A stretch of 30,354 nucleotides of DNA. Source: Prevotellaceae bacterium (GTDB taxonomy: Bacteria; Bacteroidota; Bacteroidia; Bacteroidales; UBA932). Positions within the stretch are counted from its first letter, which is position 1. The number at the start of each line of letters is the position of its first letter. Positions 14,431 to 21,999 of this stretch are shown here, piece by piece. The stretch spans positions 1 to 30,354 of the forward strand of contig JAITSM010000041.1 in NCBI GenBank assembly GCA_031287815.1. Direction: 5' to 3'. The position numbers were made by a program, and so were the translations under genes. The notes under the pieces are model-generated. The model saw only the letters and a program-made list of their open reading frames with translations. It was not told the DNA's origin and did no database searches.

Positions 14431-14661
14431 ATGTACTCCAATAACTCATTTATGTACTACAATAACTCATTTATGTACTACAATAACTTATTTATGTACT
14501 ACAATAACTCATTTATGTACTACAATAAATCATTTATGTACTACAATAAATCATTTATGTACTCCAATAAATCGTTTATGTACTCCAATAAATCGTTTAT
14601 GTACTCCAATAAATCATTTATGTACTACAATAAATCGTTTATGTACTCCAATAAATCGATT
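14431..14661 (+). repeat. Tandem array: 11 copies of a 21-base unit
   Basis: Eleven contiguous units of the form ATGTACTMCAATAA-TCATTT, with point differences that drift along the array (CTC early, ATC later). The unit is a multiple of three and carries no stop in the plus frame. An ORF of 123 codons (14368-14739) therefore reads it as a repeated FMYYNKS or FMYSNKS heptapeptide. The ORF has no signal peptide and no recognised family, and no promoter box was noted. It is better treated as a minisatellite, though a low-complexity peptide is not excluded. Confidence 0.85.
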
Positions 14662-14771
14662 GGTGGGATACGAGACAGGGTTGTAAAGCCCGGATGGAGG
14701 AATGAAAAGCTAAGCATGGAGAATGCCGGCTTAGTATAGCTGATTTCAGGAGGCGGTTTTCAAAAGATTCA

Positions 14772-14858
14772 TCATTCAAAATAAAAAAACGTAGAAGTAC
14801 AGAGATACGCTACCATACACGCATATAAATATTCTCTGCACGCTACGTTATCCGGCAT
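14772..14858 (-). other. Small ORF downstream of element D (28 codons)
   Basis: An ATG-started frame near 14858 reads MPDNVACREYLYACMVAYLCTSTFFYFE and stops at 14772. It follows element D on the same strand and contains inverted GTAGCGT/CTACG segments, so the conserved-looking sequence may be RNA structure rather than protein. It is recorded because it lies in a long gap and could be part of the element D transcript. Confidence 0.2.
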
Positions 14859-14885
14859 ATTATCATTTCCGGGGGACAAATAAAA

Positions 14886-15071
14886 AACCGTGAACTTATA
14901 CTTTTTATCGCTTCTTGAGGTTTTGGACGACCTTGCTACGAAATATGGAATAAAGCTCACGATTACTCATGAGCGTTTGAACTTTATTCTCTCGTAACTC
15001 TGAAATGTCCAAATTTCAAGAAGCAAGATTAAGACGAACGCTTTTATCAAAATTTCAAAGAACCTGAAAAC
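14886..15071 (-). ncRNA. Structured RNA element D (four-copy family)
   Basis: Minus strand. The boxA-like GTTCTTTGAAATTTTG (15063-15048) begins 13 bases after the -7 box. The outer helix GCTTCTTGAAATTTGGAC (15024-15007) pairs with 14928-14910 (GTCCAAAACCTCAAGAAGC), broken by AAAT facing AACCT. ATTTC faces AGGT. Inner helix GTTACGAGAGAATAAAG pairs with CTTTATTCCATATTTCGTAGC (imperfect). Apical hairpin GCTCATG with CGTGAGC. The hairpin 3' strand CGTGAGCTT (14961-14953) is complementary to the tail AAGTTCACG (14897-14889). It has the most divergent helices of the family, yet all pairings are kept. Confidence 0.7.
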
Positions 15072-15075
15072 GCTG

Positions 15076-15083
15076 CAAAGGTA
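15076..15083 (-). promoter_or_regulatory. Promoter -7 box of RNA element D
   Basis: TACCTTTG on the minus strand at 15083-15076. A TTTG at 15111-15108 is 24 bases upstream, a little further than usual. Confidence 0.6.
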
Positions 15084-15166
15084 AAAAGATTTATTGAATT
15101 AGGGAAACAAATTATTTATTTTTACCTGTATGGATTGTAGAAGCAGGATTTTGCCGATTTGGAAAT

Positions 15167-15366
15167 TTATAGTACCTTATCGCGATTGTTCTTAATGCTT
15201 TTTACTGTTATTTTTACCGGATATACTTTTTCTTCATATTTTATAGAATTATATAATCGTTGAATTTCTTTCACATTGGTATCGCTATTTTTATCGGCAT
15301 GCGTGTCTTTCAGGCGGGCGGTTTCTATCAGTTCGGGCAGTTTTAGTAATGTTGATAAATGAGCGT
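15167..15366 (-). pseudogene. Relic reading frame resembling an LPD3-type polyvalent-protein domain
   Basis: Immediately after the flippase stop, another minus-strand frame reads LLKLPELIETARLKDTHADKN, then VKEIQRLYNSIKYEEKVYPVKITVKSIKNN, to a TAA at 15169-15167. No start codon precedes it; upstream it runs into the flippase gene end. The pattern (short helix, DTHADKN, then ..YNSI...VYPVKITV) resembles LPD3-like domains found at the ends of large phage and toxin proteins. This is recall-based and tentative. After the stop, the frame continues for another 14 codons. It is probably the stranded C-terminal part of a lost gene. Confidence 0.4.
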
Positions 15367-16854
15367 TTAAGTGTATGCTTTTCTTAATCGTTTTTTCACT
15401 TCACTACTTTTTTTTTCCACTATCCACCAGAACGCGATGTAGGCAAGCAGCAGCAGGGAGTTGATTCCCCATTTCGCCCCATGCGTGAAAGGCAATAGCC
15501 GGGCGGCAAAGTAGAGCGCGGCGCCTGCGGCGATGTATGCAATTATTTTTTTCCAATTGTAGGGAATAGGATAGTAACGAGCGCCGAGCCATGCGCTGAG
15601 AATCACCATGACCAGGTAACTCAACAGGTGCCCCCATGCGGCGGCGTGGTAGCCGTAGCGCGGCATGAAGCAACCATTCACTGCCAGCGTTACCAGCAGC
15701 CCCAGCAGGGTAATGTATATGGCATAATTGGTTTTTCCCGACAGTTTGTACCACATCGAAAGGTTGAATGAAACGCCGAGCAGCAGGTAGGCGCCCAGCA
15801 TTACCGGCACAATATCGGCGCCGGCGCGGAAATCCTTGCCCAGCAACAGCCCGATAATATCAAGGTAAAATACCACGAACAGGAAAATAACCATGCAAAA
15901 CGCCACAAAGTGGTTCATCACGGCGGCATAGAGCTTCGGCGAGTTCCTGTCCTTGACGCCCGCGAAGAAAAACGGCTCGGCCGCATAGCGGAACATCTGT
16001 ACAAACAAAGTCATAATCACCGCCAGTTTCACGCCCGCCTGGAAGACGCCCAGTTCCGCCTGCCAGTTCACGCCGGCGGGCAGCAGGTAGCGGAACAGCA
16101 AGCGGTCGATAAAATCGTTGGCCACGCCCGGCAATCCGGCAATCATCAACGGCAGCGAGTAGCGCATCATGGCGCGCCACAGCTTTCTGTCGATGCCGAA
16201 ATGCGTGCGGAGAATGTCGGGAATAAACAGCAGCAACGCCAGCACGCAGCTCAGGAAAATAGCGAACAGCAGGTAACTGAAGTCGGGCGTGGCCGAAATA
16301 AAATGCAGCCAGAACGAATCGGGATGCGCGGCAAAGTAAGCCGGTGCGCCGAAAAACAAAAGGATATTGAATACGATTTCGCCGGAAATTTTTATGGTTT
16401 TAAATACCGAAAACTTCACGGCTCTGTGTTCAAAACGCAGCCGCGCAAATAAAATAGCCGTGAAACAGTCGGACGCTAAAATGCCGCCCACGTAAATGAC
16501 GCATGGCGTATAAGCGTCGTAGCCCAGTGCGCCGGCAAGGGGTTGCGAAAACAGCGTAACCAGCGCAAAAAAACCGAGCGTAACGGCCAGCATGGTCGTC
16601 AGCGCATTGGAAAACACCCGCGCCGGCTGTTCGTGTTTGTTGGCAAACCGGAAGCAGCCTGTTTCCAGCCCCAATGTGAGCGCCACTTGCAGAATGGCGA
16701 TATAGGCCAAAAACTCCGTAGCGATGCCGTAATCCGACTGTGAAAGGATGCGCGTGTACAACGGCACGAAAAAGAAATTTACGATTCGCGCCACAATCGT
16801 GCTCAAACCGTAAATTGCCGTTTCGCCGGCCAGTCGTTTCAACGGATGCATCAT
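15367..16854 (-). CDS. Polysaccharide/lipid-linked sugar flippase (MATE-like, Wzx family)
   Basis: 495 residues with about 12-14 hydrophobic helices, starting HPLKRLAGETAIYGLSTIVARIVNFFFVPLYTRILSQSDYGIATEF, the hallmark N-terminus of polysaccharide-biosynthesis export proteins. These flip undecaprenyl-linked sugars or similar lipids across the inner membrane. Here it is the last gene of a pyrH-frr-gluzincin series; the upstream gene ends 1 base before its ATG (two adjacent ATGs), so translation is likely coupled. No glycosyltransferases are nearby, so it is not in a capsule cluster and the substrate may be housekeeping. The substrate cannot be read from sequence. Confidence 0.9.
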   Translation of the reverse strand: MMHPLKRLAGETAIYGLSTIVARIVNFFFVPLYTRILSQSDYGIATEFLAYIAILQVALTLGLETGCFRFANKHEQPARVFSNALTTMLAVTLGFFALVTLFSQPLAGALGYDAYTPCVIYVGGILASDCFTAILFARLRFEHRAVKFSVFKTIKISGEIVFNILLFFGAPAYFAAHPDSFWLHFISATPDFSYLLFAIFLSCVLALLLFIPDILRTHFGIDRKLWRAMMRYSLPLMIAGLPGVANDFIDRLLFRYLLPAGVNWQAELGVFQAGVKLAVIMTLFVQMFRYAAEPFFFAGVKDRNSPKLYAAVMNHFVAFCMVIFLFVVFYLDIIGLLLGKDFRAGADIVPVMLGAYLLLGVSFNLSMWYKLSGKTNYAIYITLLGLLVTLAVNGCFMPRYGYHAAAWGHLLSYLVMVILSAWLGARYYPIPYNWKKIIAYIAAGAALYFAARLLPFTHGAKWGINSLLLLAYIAFWWIVEKKSSEVKKRLRKAYT

Positions 16855-16855
16855 T

Positions 16856-19800
16856 TTACAGGCTTATATTTAATAATAAATTAAATGCCGGCACGGTACT
16901 GTGCAATAAAGGCTGTGCATACCGGACGCCCGCGCTGACAGGAAACCCGAAGCGGAACACATGAAAATCCACCAGCAAGTCGGCGCCGGCAGAAGCGTAA
17001 TTCCGCGTCGCATCGCCGCTGTTTGCCAGCGCTTGCGCAAAATCTCCAAAAACCGTCATGCGTACACGTTTGAAGTAAAGCAGCCAGCGGAGGTTAATAT
17101 CGGGATACCAAATCGGGAAAGTATAGTCAACGGTAGCGTTCATCAACCGTTGCGGCGTATTATAGATAAGGTATCCTCGCGGGTATTTCAGGATGCCGTT
17201 AAGGGGATATTGGTAGAAATTGGCGCTTTCATTTTGCCATTGATAGCCCGCAGTCAGCAGCAATCCGTGATTGGCTAAAATGCCCGGCGTGTAGCACGAC
17301 GCTTGCAGCGAGGTTACGGACTGAAAAATATTTGCGGAAGCTATGGGAAACGTATGGAATGCGCGCAACGAAAAGCCCCATCGCGGGAAAATATCGCGCG
17401 TCGCCAACGATAACTGGCGGTTCAGCGTAAAGCCCAGCCGCGCTACATGGAAATATTGGTAGCCCGTTTTATTCCGGAACGAAAATGCGCGGTATGCATC
17501 ATTGGAAAAATGGTATTCGGCTTGCGGAAGCAAGGATGTTTGCCATGCCCCGCCGGTAAATCTCCAGGGGATATAGAAGCGCAGGTAGCCGTTTACAGAA
17601 GGTTGGTCGGTGTTGGAAACAAAAGTTTGGATTAAATAGTAGTTATTGCCTATAGGGACAGTGTCCTTCCAGTACAGTTGCCGGTAGCGGTCATTCACGT
17701 CCAGCGAAAAATCCACTACCGGGTACCAGCCGCGATACGTAAGGCGGAGATGCCCCGAATGAAAGCCGTTGTCGTATTTGTATCCCACCTTTGATACCAG
17801 CGTGCCGAGCGTATTTTGCGAAAGCGCCGTAGCGCCCAAGCCGATGTATTGTAAAATATCCTTGTCGAATGCCGCCGACCGCAATTCGTCGGGGTCATAG
17901 TAAAACGGCGCCCAGCTGTGGAAGCGGAACAGGTGCGCCCATTTGCTGTAGCGTTTACTTTCGAACACCGGCTGCGGCGGTATGTGCAGCGTGTCGATAA
18001 GGAAGCAGGCTTGCGACGTAACCCCGTCGGCGAGTTCAAAGCGTTTGGGCGCGGCAAAGGTTGTTTCCTCCCATGCTGTTTCATCCAGCGGCAGCGAAGC
18101 AACCGTATAGCCGGCGGGGATGTAGTTGGAAAAAAGCAACGCCGTACTGTCCGCCGACACGGCGGGGTCGAATGCGCCGAACTCCGCATGGGTTATCCGG
18201 AAAACTTTACGCGAGCGGGCGTTTAACGCATATATATTATTCACGCCGTCGTAGCCGCTTTCAAACAGGATAAAATCGCCACAGGCTGCCGGCCGGTTGA
18301 TGCCAGCCCTTCCGGAGGGCAGCAGCTGTTCCCATTTTTTCTGCGCCACGTCAAATTGTAAAATGCCGATGCCTTCGTCGGTCAGCGCCGTGCAATAAAT
18401 CGTCTTTGCATCCTCCGACCAGGCCGGCTCCTTCAAGATATGTCCGGGCGGCGGCGCGAAACGCTGCGGCGGCTGGTAATTATAAAGGTCAAGAATCACC
18501 AGAAAGTTTTCGCCTTGCGCGTTGTTCTCCGCCACCGCCACCCAATCATTGTCGGGCGAGGGGGCGGGGGAAAAATAGCGCGTGCGGTGCGTTAATGTCG
18601 TTACCTTTTTCGTCGTCAAATTATACGATTGCACTACGGAAAACGAAACCTGCTCCCAGCGTTCGTGCGGAACAGTCGCCGTCCAGTATAATTTATCGCC
18701 CTGCTTTTTTATTGCGCTGTTGATTTGCCCCACGTATTTTAAAAACGTTTCCTTCCCGCTACTGTCAATGGAAACCAAGCGGCGCGGTTTTGCCATGTCG
18801 GTTCGCAGTGCAACCACCGAATGCGTATCCGCCGCCGCTACCGAGCGATACGAACGGTAAGTTTCTTTTTCCGGGAAAGCCAGTTGTTGAATATTCCGGT
18901 CAACTGTCCTTGCCGAATCTTCTTGCATCCATTGTCCCGTTTGGTAAGCAAGCGCCTGCCGGAAAAATTCCTGTTCGTCCATTCCGCCATATTTTCTCAG
19001 CCCGCGCATGGGCGGCGGAATCCGTAACGGATAACGCGTAATATACTCCATCATATCGCCAAAGATATGTTTCCCCGCCTGCCGGTAGGCATAGGACGTA
19101 AGGAGGTAGCCCATCTGGTATTCATTGGGTACGTTGTAGCGATACGAGCCGAGATTCCATGTGTCCCATGAAAACCGCGTGTTGTTGTACAGGTAGGCTT
19201 TGATGGGCATCAGGAACTCCGGTTGCCGCCCCCGCCCGGTGTGCGAAACGGCCGTTTCCGATACCACAGCGTCGCCTTCCAGAAACCAGCCGACAAGGTA
19301 AAGCCCTGCGCCCAGCCCTTCCGACTGTTCGCCGATGAAATAGGAAAGGTACTTGAAAACGCCGTTGTGCAGTTTATTCATTTGCGCCACATGCCGCGTT
19401 TCGTGTGCGACCAGTTGCTTGTCCCACATTTGCGCATAGCCGGAGGTAGCGGGAGTGGTGATGAGTTCCATGCGTTTCGGCGCCCACACCACCACGCCGT
19501 TGCTGTTAAGATTGTAGGGATGCAACACCACCGGCAGGCGCGACAGCCCGGTGCGGAGCGGCTCGGCAATGTGCCGGTACGATTGGTCAAACAGCCATGC
19601 ATAACGCTGCGCCAGTGAATCCACGCCTTGCGGATAAATCACGGTAAACGGGCCGGCCTTGATTTGCCGCCATTGCACGGAAGGCGGCTCCGTGCCGGTG
19701 CTGTAGTATTGCGCCCGCGCGGGGACAGTAAACAGCAGGCAGCAGGCAGTGAGCAGTAAGATTAGCGGAGAGTGGAGAATGGAGAATGGAGAGTGTCTCC

Positions 19801-19861
19801 TGAGGCGCCAGCCCATTCTCCACTCTCCACTCTCCATTCTCCATTTTCCATCGTTTCTCAT
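16856..19861 (-). CDS. Outer-membrane protein with gluzincin-like peptidase domain, TolB-like propeller and C-terminal barrel
   Basis: 1001 residues. Residues 1-50 are odd: GKWRMESGEWRMGW, HSPFSILHSPL and ACCLLF are translated from GGAGAATGGAGAGT- and CAGGCAG-type repeats and form the signal peptide ending PARAQ. A peptidase-MA-like domain follows, with HETRH at 153-157 (an HExxH zinc motif) and downstream GWFLEGDAVVSE (Glu195 as likely third ligand), so it may be an active metalloprotease. The middle (about 330-620) looks like a TolB/WD40 beta propeller (YFSPAPSPDNDWVAVAENN, DFILFESGYDGVNNIYAL). The C-terminal third (about 680-1001) is rich in aromatic strands and ends in NLLLNISL, as in outer-membrane barrels. 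Its start overlaps the frr stop (ATGA). Substrate unknown. Confidence 0.78.
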   Translation of the reverse strand: MRNDGKWRMESGEWRMGWRLRRHSPFSILHSPLILLLTACCLLFTVPARAQYYSTGTEPPSVQWRQIKAGPFTVIYPQGVDSLAQRYAWLFDQSYRHIAEPLRTGLSRLPVVLHPYNLNSNGVVVWAPKRMELITTPATSGYAQMWDKQLVAHETRHVAQMNKLHNGVFKYLSYFIGEQSEGLGAGLYLVGWFLEGDAVVSETAVSHTGRGRQPEFLMPIKAYLYNNTRFSWDTWNLGSYRYNVPNEYQMGYLLTSYAYRQAGKHIFGDMMEYITRYPLRIPPPMRGLRKYGGMDEQEFFRQALAYQTGQWMQEDSARTVDRNIQQLAFPEKETYRSYRSVAAADTHSVVALRTDMAKPRRLVSIDSSGKETFLKYVGQINSAIKKQGDKLYWTATVPHERWEQVSFSVVQSYNLTTKKVTTLTHRTRYFSPAPSPDNDWVAVAENNAQGENFLVILDLYNYQPPQRFAPPPGHILKEPAWSEDAKTIYCTALTDEGIGILQFDVAQKKWEQLLPSGRAGINRPAACGDFILFESGYDGVNNIYALNARSRKVFRITHAEFGAFDPAVSADSTALLFSNYIPAGYTVASLPLDETAWEETTFAAPKRFELADGVTSQACFLIDTLHIPPQPVFESKRYSKWAHLFRFHSWAPFYYDPDELRSAAFDKDILQYIGLGATALSQNTLGTLVSKVGYKYDNGFHSGHLRLTYRGWYPVVDFSLDVNDRYRQLYWKDTVPIGNNYYLIQTFVSNTDQPSVNGYLRFYIPWRFTGGAWQTSLLPQAEYHFSNDAYRAFSFRNKTGYQYFHVARLGFTLNRQLSLATRDIFPRWGFSLRAFHTFPIASANIFQSVTSLQASCYTPGILANHGLLLTAGYQWQNESANFYQYPLNGILKYPRGYLIYNTPQRLMNATVDYTFPIWYPDINLRWLLYFKRVRMTVFGDFAQALANSGDATRNYASAGADLLVDFHVFRFGFPVSAGVRYAQPLLHSTVPAFNLLLNISL
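19738..19855. repeat. Composite repeat: CAGGCAGTGAG and GGAGAATGGAGAGT words with GGCGCCAGCC core
   Basis: CAGCAGGCAGTGAGCAG (19738-19753), then GGAGAGTGGAGAATGGAGAATGGAGAGTG, the core GAGGCGCCAGCC (19802-19813), and inverted CATTCTCCACTCTCCACTCTCC words to 19849. The arms are inverted copies. The whole element lies inside the first codons of the 16856-19861 gene. Confidence 0.82.
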
Positions 19862-20424
19862 ACCGTCATAATTTCTTTTTCTTTTTTGACGAACAGTTCT
19901 TCTACTTTTTTACCAAAAGTGTCGGTTTGTTTTTGCAGGTCGGCTTCGGTGTCTTTTGCCACGTCTTCAGGCAGCCCGTCTTTTTGCAGTTTTTTCACGA
20001 GTTCTACGGCGTCGCGCCGCGCATTGCGGATGCTGATACGCGCATTTTCACATTCGTTTTTCGTCTGTTTTACCAGCTCTTTACGGCGTTCTTCCGTGAG
20101 CGGCGGCACGTTCAGGCGCACGTGTTCCCCGTTGTTTTGCGGCGTAAGCCCGATGTTTGCGGCAAGAATGGCTTTCTCTATCGGCGCAATCATTGATTTT
20201 TCCCAAGGCTGAATAAGCATCGTCCGCGCATCGGGCGTGGTGATGCTCGACACTTGCGCCAGCGGCGTAGGAGCGCCGTAATAATCTACCATGATTTGGT
20301 TTAACATCGCCGGATTGGCTTTCCCTGCACGGATAGTAACCAGTTCCGTATCCAGATGCTCTATCGCTTTTTGCATTTTTGCTTTCGCGGCATCTACCAC
20401 TTCTTTTGCTTTAGATATATCCAT
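19858..20424 (-). CDS. frr: Ribosome recycling factor
   Basis: 188 residues, normal length. With EF-G it splits the post-termination ribosome. Recognised by the family pattern throughout: IRAGKANPAMLNQIMVDYYGAPTPLAQVSSITTPDARTMLIQPWEKSMIAPIEKAILAANIGLTPQNNGEHVRLNVPPLTEERRKELVKQ, then RNARRDAVELVKKLQKD and the C-terminal helix. The usual pyrH-frr order is kept. Its TGA overlaps the ATG of the next gene by four bases, linking a housekeeping operon to an outer-membrane protein. Confidence 0.97.
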   Translation of the reverse strand: MDISKAKEVVDAAKAKMQKAIEHLDTELVTIRAGKANPAMLNQIMVDYYGAPTPLAQVSSITTPDARTMLIQPWEKSMIAPIEKAILAANIGLTPQNNGEHVRLNVPPLTEERRKELVKQTKNECENARISIRNARRDAVELVKKLQKDGLPEDVAKDTEADLQKQTDTFGKKVEELFVKKEKEIMTV

Positions 20425-20451
20425 TTTATTTTTAGTTTAAAGGTTTATAGT

Positions 20452-20570
20452 TTAATTATGATGTATGATGATGTATGAAGTATGATGTATGAATTAGCTG
20501 GCGCCAGCGCTCCTACATCCTACATCCTACATCATACTTCATACTTCATACTTCATACTTCCTACTTGAA
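20452..20570. repeat. Composite repeat between pyrH and frr with GCTGGCGCCAGC core
   Basis: Left arm of GATGTAT/GAAGTAT words, perfect core GCTGGCGCCAGC (20497-20508), right arm of CTACATC and CATACTT words up to the pyrH end. The arms are largely inverted copies. The right arm encodes the last residues of PyrH. Confidence 0.85.
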
Positions 20571-21270
20571 TTTTCGTTCCGATATTTTCGCCTTTCACGA
20601 TGCGCAATAAATTTCCTTCCACATTCATGTTGAACACGACCACCGGCAGTTTGTTTTCGCTGCACAGCGTAAATGCCGTGAGGTCCATAATGCGCAAATT
20701 ATTTTTGTATGCTTCGTCGAAGGTCAGGGAGGTATATTTTTTCGCCGACGGGTCTTTTTCCGGATCGGCGGTATATACGCCGTCCACGCGCGTGCCTTTG
20801 AGCAGCCATCCGGCTTCTATTTCCACCGCCCGCAATGCCGCGCCGGTGTCCGTCGTAAAAAACGGATTGCCTGTGCCGCCCGCCATAATCACCGCCGTGC
20901 CGCATTGCAGATAGCCGATAGCTTTTTCTTTTGCGTAGCGTTCGCCGATAGGCTCCATGCCGATAGCCGTAAGCACCACCGCATGGGCGCCAAGGCTCTG
21001 CAACGCATTTTGCAGGGCGAGGCTGTTAATCACCGTTGCCAGCATACCCATCTGGTCGCCTTTCACGCGGTCAAACCCTTTGTTTACGCCGCTCAGGCCG
21101 CGAAAGATATTCCCGCCGCCAATGACAATACCCACTTGTGTGCCGTTGTCCATAGCGCGTTTGATGTCGGCAGCGTAACGCAACAACACCTCCGTATTGA
21201 TGCCGTAGCTGTCATTGCCCATCAGGCTTTCGCCGCTTAATTTTAGAAGGATGCGCTGGTTATTTGCCAT
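20539..21270 (-). CDS. pyrH: Uridylate kinase
   Basis: 243 residues from the ATG at 21270 (MANNQRILLKLSGESLMG). A further upstream ATG at 21291 is rejected because it overlaps the -7 box TACATTTG. The enzyme phosphorylates UMP to UDP with ATP. Motifs: KLSGESLMG, VGIVIGGGNIFRG, DQMGMLATVINSLAL, GGTGNPFFTTDTGAALRAVEI, and TRVDGVYTADPEKDP. The normal end is near GENIGTKIQ; the final VGSMKYEV plus TGA are read from a GGAAGTATGAAGTATGAAGT repeat. It heads the operon pyrH, frr, gluzincin protein, flippase. Confidence 0.96.
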   Translation of the reverse strand: MANNQRILLKLSGESLMGNDSYGINTEVLLRYAADIKRAMDNGTQVGIVIGGGNIFRGLSGVNKGFDRVKGDQMGMLATVINSLALQNALQSLGAHAVVLTAIGMEPIGERYAKEKAIGYLQCGTAVIMAGGTGNPFFTTDTGAALRAVEIEAGWLLKGTRVDGVYTADPEKDPSAKKYTSLTFDEAYKNNLRIMDLTAFTLCSENKLPVVVFNMNVEGNLLRIVKGENIGTKIQVGSMKYEV

Positions 21271-21288
21271 ACCGTAATTTTTTGTGTA

Positions 21289-21296
21289 CAAATGTA
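21289..21296 (-). promoter_or_regulatory. Promoter -7 box of pyrH
   Basis: TACATTTG on the minus strand, 19-26 bases upstream of the preferred pyrH start. No clear TTG at -33. Confidence 0.5.
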
Positions 21297-21324
21297 CGAA
21301 AAATTTAATGAATGGGGAACGGGG

Positions 21325-21402
21325 AGTTAAGAACTAAGAGTTAAAAACTAAAAGTTGGCTGGCGCCAGCGCTTTTAACTTTTAACTTTCAGTTTTTAACT
21401 CA
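21325..21402. repeat. Composite repeat with GCTGGCGCCAGC core and TTAAAAG arms
   Basis: GAGTTAAGAACTAAGAGTTA and AAAACTAAAAGTT on the left, core GCTGGCGCCAGC (21358-21369), CTTTTAACTTTTAACTTTC and AGTTTTTAACTC on the right. Arms are inverted copies, so about 75 bases can fold on themselves. Confidence 0.85.
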
Positions 21403-21509
21403 AAAAAGGGGGCAAATCGGGTAGAGTTTACATATAGTAAATACTATGTTATAGATTTCGTAACCCATGTTGCATACGGCAAAGTTTTTGTTATAAAACC
21501 GTAACGCGT

Positions 21510-21534
21510 ATTACCGGTAATTACAATACCTTTG
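21510..21534 (+). promoter_or_regulatory. Promoter upstream of the susC region with palindromic operator-like site
   Basis: The -7 box TACCTTTG is at 21527-21534. The 12-base perfect palindrome ATTACCGGTAAT (21510-21521) lies in the spacer where a repressor or activator could bind, and a TTG at the usual -33 distance is missing. That suggests an activator-dependent promoter. It reads toward the CA repeat, the terminator at 21799-21838 and then susC. Confidence 0.5.
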
Positions 21535-21548
21535 CACGCAAATAATTT

Positions 21549-21620
21549 ATGACCCAATCATGTTTATCAGTTACCATCAAGAAAGCAGCTATTGTAACGA
21601 TTTGGCGCAGCAGGCATTAA
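21549..21620 (+). CDS. Possible leader peptide, 23 codons
   Basis: ATG 15 bases after the -7 box opens MTQSCLSVTIKKAAIVTIWRSRH then TAA. It is the first ORF on a transcript that would then meet a CA repeat and an intrinsic terminator before susC. No homologue is recognised. Its only support is position, so it may be chance. Confidence 0.2.
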   Translation: MTQSCLSVTIKKAAIVTIWRSRH

Positions 21621-21628
21621 GACCCTCT

Positions 21629-21690
<62 letters not shown>

Positions 21691-21798
21691 ACCCCTCCCA
21701 CCCGCGTAAAACCGTAGTAAAAATCGCAAAGGAAAGTAAAAAATTCCAATTTTCCTACTGCCATGTAAATAAAGTCTCCCTAATAACGATACAAAATA

Positions 21799-21848
21799 CG
21801 CTTGAAGTATTTCCTTTACAACGGAAATACTTCAAGCGTTCTTTTTTG
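21799..21848 (+). terminator. Rho-independent terminator upstream of susC
   Basis: CGCTTGAAGTATTTCC (21799-21814) and GGAAATACTTCAAGCG (21823-21838) form a perfect 16-bp stem with an 8-base loop, followed by TTCTTTTTTG. It ends transcripts from 21527 before susC, unless antitermination occurs. Alternatively the susC promoter is in the 150 bases after it. Confidence 0.85.
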
Positions 21849-21999
21849 TAACTTTTTATTAACACTAAAAAACATTATTAAAACTAAAGAAACACGCACC
21901 GCCTCATGACGTCTTGGAGCAGGCTCCAATGACAGCCAATAAGTAAACCCGCGCTTACAGCGCACAAAACAAAACAATACTAACTTAATAATTAAACGT

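Noticed and set aside
14431..14661. CRISPR array
   Set aside because: The 21-base units are contiguous with no spacers and no cas genes are present.
5205..15083. Elements A-D as a miniature transposable element (MITE)
   Set aside because: Copies lack terminal inverted repeats with target duplications; helices differ between copies with pairing kept, and each has its own promoter.
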